A stretch of DNA of 64,000 nucleotides from Chitinophaga cymbidii (GCF_007992715.1 NZ_BKAU01000005.1:930001-994000); one strand, 5' to 3'; shown: positions 27,247-35,885, numbered from the stretch's first letter. Notes: generated by a model not told the origin, from the sequence alone. Translations and numbers: made by a program.

Positions 27247-27648
27247 ATGAAGAAAACAAGCATAATTCTACTGGTTGTCATTGCGGCTTGCGTAGCCGGT
27301 ATGGTAATGCTGGTAGGTGATTTCAGTACCTACGAAACGTTCGCCACGGCAAAAAAGAAAGAAGGGAAAGAGATCAAGGTGATCGGTGCGCTGGACAAAA
27401 GCAAGGAAGTGATATACGATCCCGTGACAGATGCGAACTATTTCAGCTTTTACATGAAAGACAAAAGCGGTGAAGTGACCAAAGTGGTCTTCAACGGCAC
27501 CCGGCCCACGGATTTCGAGAAATCCACGGAACTGGTGCTGACCGGTAAAATGAAAGGTTCGGAGTTTCACTGCACCCAGATACTGATGAAATGTCCCTCC
27601 AAATACAAGGATCAGCAAACGGCCAACAGCGTCGCGGAAAATATTTAG
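27247..27648 (+). CDS. ccmE: cytochrome c maturation protein CcmE, CxxxY variant
   Basis: 133-residue membrane-anchored haem chaperone. One N-terminal helix (IILLVVIAACVAGMVML) is followed by an OB-fold beta barrel. In the classical protein haem is bound covalently through the His of an HxxxY motif; here the matching position is CPSKY (Cys116 to Tyr120), so this belongs to the CxxxY-type CcmE known from system I* organisms. I chose the ATG at 27247 because it gives the membrane anchor directly at the N-terminus and follows GGTAAGG. A terminator-like hairpin separates it from ccmF. Confidence 0.9.
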   Translation: MKKTSIILLVVIAACVAGMVMLVGDFSTYETFATAKKKEGKEIKVIGALDKSKEVIYDPVTDANYFSFYMKDKSGEVTKVVFNGTRPTDFEKSTELVLTGKMKGSEFHCTQILMKCPSKYKDQQTANSVAENI

Positions 27649-27687
27649 GGTCCAAATCCTGTTTAAGGAACAACTGTATATCGTCGT

Positions 27688-27720
27688 ATGTAAGCCCGCT
27701 GCTGGCGGGCTTACATTTTA
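27688..27720 (+). terminator. terminator or attenuator between ccmE and ccmF
   Basis: Twelve-base perfect stem ATGTAAGCCCGC (27688-27699) with GCGGGCTTACAT (27705-27716), a 5-nt loop, then TTTA. It sits 40 nt past the ccmE stop and 26 nt before the ccmF start. Confidence 0.8.
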
Positions 27721-27745
27721 TCATTAAAAATCCTGCTGTTTTAAC

Positions 27746-30232
27746 TTGGAAAAGATCAATTACATAGGGGAGCATCTGTTACCCGGACAACTAGGACATT
27801 TTTTCAGCGTACTGGCATTTGTAGCTTCTCTTGTAGCAACGGTCGCCTATTACTGCAGCGTAAGGGCCAAAGACGAGCCCGCAAAGGAATCCTGGCGGAA
27901 AATGGGCCGCTGGTCCTTCTACGTGCAGGCGATCTCCATCTTTGCCGTGTTCGCACTGCTGTATTACATCATTTCCAATCATCTTTTTGAATATAAATAC
28001 GCCTGGCAGCACTCTTCCCGCGACCTGGAAACGAAATACCTGTTCGCGTGCTTCTGGGAAGGGCAGGAGGGCAGCTTCCTGCTGTGGAGCGTGTGGCAGA
28101 GCGTGCTGGGGCTGATCCTGGCCAATACCTCCAAAAAATGGGAAGCGCCGGTGATGACCTTCATCGCATTTTCGCAGGTGATGATGGGGTCGATGCTGTT
28201 AGGGATCTATATCGGCGATCACCGTATCGGCAGCAATCCTTTCCTGCTGATGCGGCAGGATTCCCCCGAATCCCCCGTTTTCCAGAACCCCAACTACCTC
28301 CAGTTCAAACAATTCATAGACGGTAACGGCCTGAACGAGCTGCTGAAGAACTACTGGATGGTGATCCACCCGCCGGTCCTGTTCCTCGGTTTCGCTTCCG
28401 TGCTCGTGCCGTTCGCATACGCCATGGCGGGCCTGTGGACCCGCAAGTACGGCGAATGGATCAAAGCGGCGCTGCCCTGGGCGCTGTTCTCCGCCATGAT
28501 GCTCGGTACGGGGATCATGATGGGCGCGGCCTGGGCGTATGAATCGCTGACATTCGGCGGCTACTGGGCATGGGATCCCGTGGAAAACGCTTCCCTGGTG
28601 CCCTGGCTCACGCTGGTGGCCGGCGTGCACACCCTGCTCGCCTACCGCCATTCCGGTCACGCCCTCCGCTCCACCTTCTTTTTCTTCATCATTTCCTACA
28701 CGCTCGTGCTCTATTCCTCTTTCCTGACCAAAAGCGGGATATTGGGACAAACATCCGTGCACTCGTTTACGGACATGGGCATGAGCGGACAGCTGCTGAT
28801 ATCGATGGCCGTGTTCGCCATTCCCGGCTTCTGGATGCTGATCCGCCGGAATAAGGACATACCGAAGATCCATAAAGAAGAAAGCACCTACTCCCGCGAG
28901 TTCTGGCTGTTCGTGGGCGCCCTCATCCTGATGGTGTCCGCCATACAGATCACCTTCAGCACCTCCATCCCGGTGTGGAACAAGCTGCTGGACCTCTTCG
29001 GCTTGAAAAAACTCTTTAACCTCGACGATTTTGCCACCCCCGGCGATGTGACCTTCCACTACAACCAGGTGCAGATATGGCTGGCGTCCATCCTCGGCCT
29101 GCTGACGGCTGTTGTGCAATACCTGAAATACAAGGACACGCCGAAAAATACCGTACTGAAGAAGCTGGCCTGGCCTACGCTGATCGCGCTGGGCATTACC
29201 GTGCTCATCGGCTGGGTGGGAAGGATCAACTATATTGAATATGGCGCGGGCTTCCTGGTAGCTATTTACCTGATGCTGTTCGCCAGCGTGTACGCGGTGG
29301 TGGCCAACTTCGGTTATATATTCACCGGACTGAAAGGCAAAATGAAATCCGCCGGCGCTTCCGTGGCGCACATCGGCTTCGGCCTGGTGCTGCTCGGCGT
29401 GCTGATCTCTTCTTCCAAAAAACAGGTATTGTCCGTTGACAGCATGGGCATGCTCACCGGCTATTTCACCAAGGAAAGCGGCCAGAACTCCCGCGAGAAC
29501 GTGATGCTGCCGAAAGGGCTGCCGGTGCAGATGGGACCGTACTTCGTGACGTACAAGGGCGATTCCGTGGGTACGGCGGATAAGGACAAAACCTTCTTCA
29601 TCATGGAATATGAAAAGAAGGACAGGCTGGAAGACGCGGCCACAGAGCGTTTTACGCTTTATCCGGATGCGTACCTCAACGTCAGGGGGCAGGAAGGCAT
29701 CACGCCGAACCCGGATTCCAAACATTACCTGACCAGGGATATCTTTACTTACATCACCGCCGTTCCGCGCAAGGATGTGGTGACAGACAGCCTGCCGTAC
29801 ACGCCGCATACCATCAAACAGGGCGATACCATTTTCTTCTCGAAAGGCTTTATTGTGCTGACCGGCCTGAAAACGCAGCCTGTTACAAAGAACTACCATG
29901 CCGAGCCCGGCGATATCGCCGTTGGCGCGGAGCTGTACGTGCATACCCGCGAGAACGGGGACTTCAACCTGCAGCCGGTATATTTCATCCGCGACAGCAG
30001 CTTCCAGGGCAATGTGCCGGATACGCTGGCGCCTCTCTCGCTCGCCGTAAAATTCACGAAGATCCTGCCGAACGAGAACAAGGTAGAGCTGGAGATCAAG
30101 GAAAGCCGCGAGCCGATGGACTACGTGGTGCTGAAGGCGCTGGTATTCCCGTATATCAATGTGTTATGGATCGGTATATTGACCATGATGGCCGGATTTG
30201 TGATGAGCATCATCCAGCGCATCCGCCGTTAA
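27746..30232 (+). CDS. ccmF: cytochrome c biogenesis haem lyase subunit CcmF
   Basis: 828-residue polytopic protein of the CcmF/CcmC/CcsA haem-handling family. Recognised by the WWD-type haem-binding segment GGYWAWDPVENASLVPW (around residue 275), by WMVIHPPVLFLGF with its haem-ligand His, and by SFLTKSGILGQTSVHSF. About 14 membrane helices are expected. The C-terminal ~270 residues include a large periplasmic domain and a final helix. The start is TTG at 27746; no in-frame ATG gives the family N-terminus (EKINYIGEHLLPGQLGHFF). Likely partner of the CxxxY CcmE upstream. A strong terminator follows. Confidence 0.93.
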   Translation: MEKINYIGEHLLPGQLGHFFSVLAFVASLVATVAYYCSVRAKDEPAKESWRKMGRWSFYVQAISIFAVFALLYYIISNHLFEYKYAWQHSSRDLETKYLFACFWEGQEGSFLLWSVWQSVLGLILANTSKKWEAPVMTFIAFSQVMMGSMLLGIYIGDHRIGSNPFLLMRQDSPESPVFQNPNYLQFKQFIDGNGLNELLKNYWMVIHPPVLFLGFASVLVPFAYAMAGLWTRKYGEWIKAALPWALFSAMMLGTGIMMGAAWAYESLTFGGYWAWDPVENASLVPWLTLVAGVHTLLAYRHSGHALRSTFFFFIISYTLVLYSSFLTKSGILGQTSVHSFTDMGMSGQLLISMAVFAIPGFWMLIRRNKDIPKIHKEESTYSREFWLFVGALILMVSAIQITFSTSIPVWNKLLDLFGLKKLFNLDDFATPGDVTFHYNQVQIWLASILGLLTAVVQYLKYKDTPKNTVLKKLAWPTLIALGITVLIGWVGRINYIEYGAGFLVAIYLMLFASVYAVVANFGYIFTGLKGKMKSAGASVAHIGFGLVLLGVLISSSKKQVLSVDSMGMLTGYFTKESGQNSRENVMLPKGLPVQMGPYFVTYKGDSVGTADKDKTFFIMEYEKKDRLEDAATERFTLYPDAYLNVRGQEGITPNPDSKHYLTRDIFTYITAVPRKDVVTDSLPYTPHTIKQGDTIFFSKGFIVLTGLKTQPVTKNYHAEPGDIAVGAELYVHTRENGDFNLQPVYFIRDSSFQGNVPDTLAPLSLAVKFTKILPNENKVELEIKESREPMDYVVLKALVFPYINVLWIGILTMMAGFVMSIIQRIRR

Positions 30233-30240
30233 AATATCTG

Positions 30241-30276
30241 TTGCAGCAGTCGCCCGCGCGGCTGCTGCAATTTTAA
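30241..30276 (+). terminator. rho-independent terminator after ccmF
   Basis: Thirteen-base stem, arms 30241-30253 and 30258-30270 (TTGCAGCAG...CTGCTGCAA with one wobble), a 4-nt loop, then TTTTAATT. It begins 8 nt past the ccmF stop. Confidence 0.85.
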
Positions 30277-30309
30277 TTCCCTATATTAGTCCCCAAATCC
30301 TTGAAACCT

Positions 30310-31296
30310 ATGCGTCGCTTCTTTCGTACTTTTTTAATATTGATCGCATTACTCGCCACCCTGTATTTCCTGGGGCCGAGGCCGGCGCCGCCTGTTGTGG
30401 AGGGTGCTTTGCCGGCGGTACCGGCGGAGCCGGACCGGTATGTGCGGCAGAAAGAAGCCCGGTATCATCTTAAACCGGAGAACGAGGCGCGCATTGTGTG
30501 GATGGATTCCCTCCACCGTAAAACCCCCTACAGCGTTGTATACCTGCACGGTTTTTCCGCCAGCCAGAAAGAGGGAGATCCTGTGCACCTTCATTTCGCG
30601 CGGCAGTTCGGTTATAACCTCTTCCTTTCCCGGCTCGACCAGCATGGCATAGATACTTCCGATGCGCTGCTGCAAATGACGGCCAGCGGTTTGCTGAAAG
30701 ATGCGAAGGAAGCGCTGGCGATCGGCAAGGCGCTGGGAGAGAAAGTTATCCTGATGGGCACGTCCACCGGCGGTACCCTGGCGCTGGCGCTGGCGGCGGA
30801 GTACCCGGATGATGTGGCGGCCGTCATCAACATGTCCCCCAACATTGCTATCAACGAGCCGATGATCGGCATGGTAGACGAACCCTGGGGCCTGGAGATC
30901 GCGCGGCTGGTCAAGGGCAGCAAATACGTGGAATACAAACCCGAAAATCCCGAAAAAGTAAAATACTGGTACACGAAATACAGGCTGGAAGCCGTTGTAG
31001 AGCTGGAAAACCTCGTGGTACACACGATGACCAAAGAAACGTTCGCCCGGATACATCAGCCCGTCCTCAACCTGTACTATTACAAGAATGAGCAGGAGCA
31101 GGACCCTACGGTAAAAGTTTCCGCCATCCTGGAAATGCACCGTGAGCTGGGCACGCCGGAACAGCTGAAGCGGGCCGTGCCCATCCCGAACGCGGGGGCG
31201 CATGTGATCGGCTCCAGCCTTGCTTCCCGGGATGTTCCGGCCGTGGAAACGGCCATCACACAATGGTGGCAGGAGGTAGAAACTAATCGGAAGTAA
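30310..31296 (+). CDS. alpha/beta hydrolase
   Basis: 328 residues. The N-terminal hydrophobic helix (FFRTFLILIALLATLYFLG) is probably an anchor or signal. The hydrolase fold shows the oxyanion strand YLHGFSAS, the nucleophile elbow GTSTGG (Ser at about residue 156), and a catalytic His in NAGAHVIGS near the C-terminus; the acid is probably Asp in EQEQDPTV. The ATG at 30310 is preferred over a TTG three codons earlier. The substrate cannot be deduced. DUF4294 follows after 33 nt. Confidence 0.87.
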   Translation: MRRFFRTFLILIALLATLYFLGPRPAPPVVEGALPAVPAEPDRYVRQKEARYHLKPENEARIVWMDSLHRKTPYSVVYLHGFSASQKEGDPVHLHFARQFGYNLFLSRLDQHGIDTSDALLQMTASGLLKDAKEALAIGKALGEKVILMGTSTGGTLALALAAEYPDDVAAVINMSPNIAINEPMIGMVDEPWGLEIARLVKGSKYVEYKPENPEKVKYWYTKYRLEAVVELENLVVHTMTKETFARIHQPVLNLYYYKNEQEQDPTVKVSAILEMHRELGTPEQLKRAVPIPNAGAHVIGSSLASRDVPAVETAITQWWQEVETNRK

Positions 31297-31329
31297 TTCG
31301 TATCTTGTATCTCAAACCGTCTTTTTTTC

Positions 31330-31929
31330 GTGCTTCGCATTCCGATCATCACCGCTTTGTGCGTCCTTTGCCTGGTCTGCACCGCTGCCGCCCAGCAGCG
31401 CAACGGCGCCGACTCCGTGGCGGTAAGGGCCGTGATGAACGGAACACAGCTGATGCCCTCCATTACGCTGCCGATCGTAGAGGTGGTGGACAGGCTGCCG
31501 AAGCGCCTCCGCAAGGAACGGGAAAGATGGACGCGCCTGCGCAATGCCGTTTACGTTACTTATCCCTACGCCCGCTCCGCCGGCCGTGTGCTCAAAGACG
31601 TTAACCAGGAGCTGAATACCTTTTCCAATAAAAAACAACGAAAAGCTTACCTGTCATCCAAGGAAAAAGAACTGAAAACCCAGTTTGGCGACAAGCTAGA
31701 AAACCTGTCCGTTTACCAGGGCAAGGTGCTGATGAAGCTCATCCACCGGGAAACCGGCGAGAACTGTTACGAGATCATCAGGGAGCTGAAAGGCGGCTTT
31801 AATGCCCGCGTTTACCAGACCGTAGCCTTCTTCTTCGGCGGCAACCTGAAAAGCGAGTTCAATTCGCGTGATGACCGCGACATAGAAATGATCATCGAGG
31901 AAATTGAGCTGTACCGCCGTTTTTATTGA
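31330..31929 (+). CDS. DUF4294 domain protein
   Basis: 199 residues with a signal peptide (ITALCVLCLVCTAAAQQ). The rest is mainly helical and basic, with the family pattern RRLRNAVYVTYPYA-like segment (RLRNAVYVTYPYARSAG), KLIHRETGENCYEIIRELKGG and a C-terminal YRRFY. DUF4294 is a family seen in Bacteroidota and has no known function. The start is GTG at 31330. Its stop is 2 nt from the stop of the convergent SGNH gene. Confidence 0.87.
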   Translation: MLRIPIITALCVLCLVCTAAAQQRNGADSVAVRAVMNGTQLMPSITLPIVEVVDRLPKRLRKERERWTRLRNAVYVTYPYARSAGRVLKDVNQELNTFSNKKQRKAYLSSKEKELKTQFGDKLENLSVYQGKVLMKLIHRETGENCYEIIRELKGGFNARVYQTVAFFFGGNLKSEFNSRDDRDIEMIIEEIELYRRFY

Positions 31930-31931
31930 TT

Positions 31932-33143
31932 TTACTGACCGCCCGGCAGCATGATGTTCCCGATGTAAAAGTTGTATGCCGCATACCGGCTTGTATCTCC
32001 CGGATCTTCTCCCTTGTTCAGCATCTTCAGTTTGTCAATCTTTTCCGGATCGATCTTTACCGTCAGCGTATGTTCCGTATCCGGCAATTCATCGATAAAA
32101 AAATAATTCCGCCTGTTCCAGCTGCAATGCCGGTCGAACCGGTTTTGGGTCATGATCTTTCCATCTACAGATATGATCACCCTGGCGCATACTGTAGGCC
32201 CCAGGATGTCGCCGATGCCGAAATAGGAGCCTTTGAAATGTATGGTAAGGCTGTCGTTCGGATCGCCGGTATAAACAGCATCCGGGTAAGCGGTTAAAAA
32301 TCCTTTTAACGCCGGCATTTCTTTAAGCGGTTTCCAGTGACCGGTTAGTTTTACCGCTTTGTCCGCCGGCGATATCACTTTTGCATATTGAAGATTGCCG
32401 GGGTAGCGGGCGGACGGAAGGCGGTCCGCCTGCGCGCGGTTGCTTTGCTTCAGCTGTGTCAGTGCGGTTTTGATGGTGGCGGTATAACATTGATGACCTT
32501 CATCTGTCGGATGGGTGCCGTCCCGCGTAAAAGCGATCCTGCCTTGTTGTTCACCACGGAACGCCAGTTTCCCTGCTTCCACTAAACGCAGCACGTCCCA
32601 TCCGAGGTTGATGGAAGGTAAGCCGTAATAGTCGGCGATCACCTGCATATACCGCATGGAAGCGGGGAGAACGCCTTTTTGAAAACCGGCCACCATCGGC
32701 TCGTTGATGGTATATAAAAAGCAGATGTCCGTTTGCGGGTCATGTGTTTTGATCTTTCGCACGATGCCTTCCATGGCGCGGCAGATGGTCAGCGAATCGC
32801 CGCCGTTGTCATTGACGGCAAACTCCACAAATACCAGGTCCGGTTGATGTGGCAGCACATCCGCATCGAGCCGGAACGCGCCGAGGCTGGAGCCAGTGCC
32901 GCCCACGCCGGCGTTGATGGTTTTGATCGTGCTGGCGGGATAGGCGGAGCGGAGCCATTTTTCCGTTTGTACCCGGTAGCCGGGCGCGGCGGTGATGCTG
33001 CCGCCGAGGTATGCGACCACCACGGGTTTGCCGCTTTCCAGTTTTGCGAAGAACGCATTGAGCCCCTTTCCCGGTTGCAGCGCCTGCTGTGCGTAACACG
33101 CGGTGTGCAGCAGGCAAAGGCATAAAAACAGTCGTATGTTCAT
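31932..33143 (-). CDS. SGNH/GDSL-family esterase, exported
   Basis: 403 residues from the ATG at 33143, chosen because it gives a signal peptide (MNIRLFLCLCLLHTACYAQQ); the frame stays open further upstream but would overlap the divergent fucosidase gene. SGNH blocks: the catalytic Ser in LGGSITAAPGY, Gly in AGVGGTGS, Asn in FAVNDNGGD, and the Asp-His pair in TRDGTHPTDEGH. A ~150-residue C-terminal beta domain follows. Such enzymes remove acetyl or similar groups from glycans; the facing alpha-L-fucosidase supports a glycan-degradation role, but the substrate is inferred. Confidence 0.88.
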   Translation of the reverse strand: MNIRLFLCLCLLHTACYAQQALQPGKGLNAFFAKLESGKPVVVAYLGGSITAAPGYRVQTEKWLRSAYPASTIKTINAGVGGTGSSLGAFRLDADVLPHQPDLVFVEFAVNDNGGDSLTICRAMEGIVRKIKTHDPQTDICFLYTINEPMVAGFQKGVLPASMRYMQVIADYYGLPSINLGWDVLRLVEAGKLAFRGEQQGRIAFTRDGTHPTDEGHQCYTATIKTALTQLKQSNRAQADRLPSARYPGNLQYAKVISPADKAVKLTGHWKPLKEMPALKGFLTAYPDAVYTGDPNDSLTIHFKGSYFGIGDILGPTVCARVIISVDGKIMTQNRFDRHCSWNRRNYFFIDELPDTEHTLTVKIDPEKIDKLKMLNKGEDPGDTSRYAAYNFYIGNIMLPGGQ

Positions 33144-33174
33144 TTTTAGCATCGATTTTGTGAGTTGTCTGGTC

Positions 33175-34497
33175 ATGCAAAGAAAATCCATCATCCTCCT
33201 GCTGTTACTTTTTGCCGGACATTTACTGTTCGCGCAGGAACCGCCGAGGCCCACCAAAGCGCAGCTGGCATGGCAGCAGCTGGAAACCACCGGCTTTATC
33301 CATTACGGCAACGCTACTCCGAAAACATTTAATCCATCGGGTTTTGACGCGCGGCAGATCATCCGGGTTTTCAGGGATGCGGGGCTGAAGATGGCGATCA
33401 TCACAGCGAAGCATCATGGCGGATTTTGCCTGTGGCCTTCCAAATATACTGCTTTCTCCGTGGCGTCCAGCCCCTGGAAAAACGGCCAGGGCGATGTGGT
33501 AAAGGAAATCGCCGATGCCTGCCGGGAGTACGGCATCAAATTCGGCATTTACCTTTCTCCGTGGGACAAAAACGCACCCAGCTACGGCACCCCTGCCTAC
33601 AACGATCTTTTCAAGAATCAGTTGCGGGAGCTGTTGACAAATTACGGCGAAGTGGCGGAGGTGTGGTTCGACGGCTATAAAGGGAAAGGCGCCAAGCCGA
33701 TGGATTATGATTATCCCGGCTTTTTCCGGCTGGTGCGCAGCCTGCAACCCAACGCCGTCATCTTCTCCGATATCGGTCCGGATGTACGCTGGGTGGGCAA
33801 TGAAAAGGGAAATGCGTCGGAAACCAATTGGAGTACGATCAATATCAAAGCAGGGATGTTGCCCGGCGCTGTTTCTCCGGCGTACCTGAATCGCGGAGAT
33901 CCGGCCGGGGCACAATGGATACCGGCGGAAACCGATGTGTCCATCCGTCCCGGATGGTTTTACAATCCCGCGCATGATACGCTGATAAAATCGGGAAAGA
34001 CGCTGGTGGATATCTATTATCGTTCGGTTGGCCGGAACAGCAACCTGCTGCTGAATGTACCGCCCAATTCCAAAGGCGTGATATCGGATGCGGATATTGC
34101 CAGCCTGCGGGATTTCCGCAGCATACTCGATGAAACCTTCCGCACGAACCTCGCCGCGGGGAGCGTCCCTGCATCCCTTACCGACGGGCAATTGCAGACC
34201 TTCGAAATCATCCCGGAAGGTGGGTCGGTGGTCTTTGACCTTAAAGGAAAGAGGGAATTTGACCGCATGCTGCTGCAGGAGAACATTGCTGACGGCCAGC
34301 GCCTGGCGGCGGCGAAAGTGGAGTATTGGGATGGGAAGACCTGGCGGCGGCTGGCGGGGTTTACGACGGTGGGGTATAAGCGGTTGCTGCGCTTTCCCCT
34401 CGTGCGCACGGGCAGGGTCAGGCTTACCGTGGAAGCGGCGAAGTGGCCGGTGGAGCTGGCGGAGGTCGGGTTTTACAAGGCTTCGGGAAGGGAGTGA
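33175..34497 (+). CDS. alpha-L-fucosidase, GH29
   Basis: 440 residues with a signal peptide (MQRKSIILLLLLFAGHLLFAQ), so exported. The GH29 TIM barrel shows GFIHYGNAT, AKHHGGFCLWPS, and the catalytic nucleophile Asp166 in EVWFDGYKG; ETNWSTIN is also family-typical. The C-terminal ~110 residues form a beta-sandwich (F5/8 type C-like). The ATG at 33175 was chosen for the signal peptide. Divergent from the SGNH esterase gene with only 31 nt between start codons, so the promoters probably lie inside the opposite genes' 5' ends. Releases terminal alpha-L-fucose from oligosaccharides. Confidence 0.92.
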   Translation: MQRKSIILLLLLFAGHLLFAQEPPRPTKAQLAWQQLETTGFIHYGNATPKTFNPSGFDARQIIRVFRDAGLKMAIITAKHHGGFCLWPSKYTAFSVASSPWKNGQGDVVKEIADACREYGIKFGIYLSPWDKNAPSYGTPAYNDLFKNQLRELLTNYGEVAEVWFDGYKGKGAKPMDYDYPGFFRLVRSLQPNAVIFSDIGPDVRWVGNEKGNASETNWSTINIKAGMLPGAVSPAYLNRGDPAGAQWIPAETDVSIRPGWFYNPAHDTLIKSGKTLVDIYYRSVGRNSNLLLNVPPNSKGVISDADIASLRDFRSILDETFRTNLAAGSVPASLTDGQLQTFEIIPEGGSVVFDLKGKREFDRMLLQENIADGQRLAAAKVEYWDGKTWRRLAGFTTVGYKRLLRFPLVRTGRVRLTVEAAKWPVELAEVGFYKASGRE

Positions 34498-34595
34498 GCG
34501 ATGGCCGCTTCCGGGTCATTTGCTTATCCGGCGCTTGCCATAATTTGGAACATCCTGCCATATAACCGAACTTCGCGGCGATAAAATTTCAAGAC

Positions 34596-35324
34596 ATGAA
34601 ACTGGATATACTGGCGATCGCCGCGCACCCGGATGATGTGGAATTGTCCTGCGCCGGCACTTTGATGGTACACGCGCAGCAAGGGCTTAAAGTAGGAATA
34701 GTAGACCTCACAAGAGGGGAACTGGGCACCAGAGGCACGCCCGAAGGCAGATTGATAGAGGCGCAGGATGCCTGCGCGCTGATGGGACTGGAAATACGGG
34801 AGAACCTCGGCCTGGCCGACGGCTTTTTCCAGAACACGCGGGAAGACCAGCTGGCCGTGATCCGCGCCATCCGCAAATACCGTCCGGAGATCGTGCTGGC
34901 GAATGCGATAGACGACCGCCATCCCGATCATGGACGGGCCGCCCGCCTGATCGCCGACAGCTGCTTTATGGCCGGACTGCGGAAGATCGAAACATCCGAT
35001 AATGGCCAGCCGCAGCAAGCCTGGCGCCCCAAGCAGGTGTTCCATTTCCTGCAGGACCGTTTTCATCAGCCTGATTTTGTAGTGGATATCACCCCGGTGA
35101 TCGAAAAGAAGATGGAAGCGATCAAATGTTTTAAAACGCAGTTCCTGGCGGCGGAGGACCATGAGCCGCAAACCTATATTTCATCCCCAGGATTCTTTGA
35201 CAGCGTGCTTTACAGGGCTAAAATGCTCGGCAAGATGGTGGGAGTGCCTTATGCGGAGGGGTATACGTCCGCCAAGATGATCGGGGTGCGGAGTTTGATG
35301 GATTTTATACATGAGAATACCTGA
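34596..35324 (+). CDS. bshB1: bacillithiol biosynthesis deacetylase BshB1
   Basis: 242-residue LmbE/PIG-L family zinc deacetylase, which removes the acetyl group from GlcNAc-malate in bacillithiol synthesis. Zinc-binding motifs AHPDDVEL (residues 10-17) and DDRHPDHGRAA are present, with TRGELGTRGTPE typical of BshB1. It ends with the family SLMDFI segment. A possible promoter is TTTG at 34519 followed 18 nt later by TAATTTG at 34541. The other bsh genes are not in the window; the YfiT-like gene at 15122 is a possible bacillithiol user. A terminator follows. Confidence 0.93.
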   Translation: MKLDILAIAAHPDDVELSCAGTLMVHAQQGLKVGIVDLTRGELGTRGTPEGRLIEAQDACALMGLEIRENLGLADGFFQNTREDQLAVIRAIRKYRPEIVLANAIDDRHPDHGRAARLIADSCFMAGLRKIETSDNGQPQQAWRPKQVFHFLQDRFHQPDFVVDITPVIEKKMEAIKCFKTQFLAAEDHEPQTYISSPGFFDSVLYRAKMLGKMVGVPYAEGYTSAKMIGVRSLMDFIHENT

Positions 35325-35331
35325 TATATGT

Positions 35332-35365
35332 AAAAACGGGGCCATACAAGCGCCCCGTTTTTTTA
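35332..35365 (+). terminator. rho-independent terminator after bshB1 (may work in both directions)
   Basis: AAAAACGGGGC (35332-35342) pairs with GCCCCGTTTTT (35352-35362) around a 9-nt loop, followed by more T. The A-tract on the left would give a U-tract on the minus strand too. Confidence 0.9.
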
Positions 35366-35561
35366 TCAGTAAGATGTTGTTGAGAGAAAAATGTTCCATG
35401 ATGCTTTCCGGTCATCGGCCTGCGCCTTTCCGGACAAGCAATACAAAGCCCTATACCAGCCCGGGGCCGGCATTGTTCAGATACGGTACAATGGAACCCG
35501 CTGCAGTCATGTTGCCAATTTCGGGGATGCCCTTCATTCGGGTGATCATGACTTGCCGAAA
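35366..35561. other. non-coding stretch, no supported gene
   Basis: About 200 nt between the bshB1 terminator and the small minus-strand gene. A plus-strand frame of 60 codons crosses it (35391-35573), but it has no recognisable domain and runs into the convergent small gene, so I do not call it. The remaining gap up to ahpC holds the small membrane protein, a 14-codon ORF with a strong ribosome binding site, and the ahpC promoter. Confidence 0.5.
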
Positions 35562-35681
35562 CTAGATGAATAAATCCTGTGTAGCGTCAAATTCATCTTG
35601 TTTGTTGATGCTGTTTTTGATAAACGGAATCAAAGCAAGGCCAATCGTAAGGATCGCTAAAAGTACATGTCTGAGTTTCAT
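35562..35681 (-). CDS. candidate 39-residue single-pass membrane protein
   Basis: The minus-strand ATG at 35681 opens a 39-codon frame: a basic start (MKLRH), a hydrophobic helix (VLLAILTIGLALIPFI), then a short polar acidic tail ending QDLFI. The layout (positive start, one helix, short tail) is that of a small membrane protein. No homologue can be named from memory. It lies alone between bshB1 and ahpC; no consensus promoter was seen. Confidence 0.5.
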   Translation of the reverse strand: MKLRHVLLAILTIGLALIPFIKNSINKQDEFDATQDLFI

Positions 35682-35819
35682 ATCCTGTCGTTTTAATTCT
35701 TGCTAACTATATAACTAAATAACGTGCCAAAAGGTTACGGGGTTTTGTTAAAAAAAGATGCCTTTTTTACCTCTTTTTCGCCCTGAAAATGCAAGATGAT
35801 GGCTGGTGGCATGTTTGAA

Positions 35820-35877
35820 AGGAGGTGTATCTATGAAAAAAGTAAAAAGTATAGATAAAGTTGATATGATATGTTAA
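35820..35877 (+). promoter_or_regulatory. 14-codon ORF with a very strong Shine-Dalgarno, upstream of ahpC
   Basis: AAAGGAGGTG (35818-35827) is almost a full anti-16S match and lies 5 nt before an ATG at 35833, which opens a 14-codon frame (MKKVKSIDKVDMIC) ending at 35877. Genes of this phylum seldom use such sites, and none of the other starts in this window has one like it. The frame ends 9 nt before the -33 box of the ahpC promoter, so if transcribed it comes from another promoter. It could be a leader peptide, a small signal peptide, or a chance purine run. Confidence 0.4.
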
Positions 35878-35885
35878 CAAATCTA

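Noticed and set aside
28199-29944. Long minus-strand frame of 581 codons opposite ccmF
   Set aside because: Low-complexity His/Gln/Gly-rich translation with no domain; an antisense shadow of a well-supported gene on a GC-rich strand.
35311-35573. Two overlapping plus-strand frames after bshB1 (84 and 60 codons)
   Set aside because: No domain; one runs through the bshB1 terminator, both converge on the small minus-strand gene.
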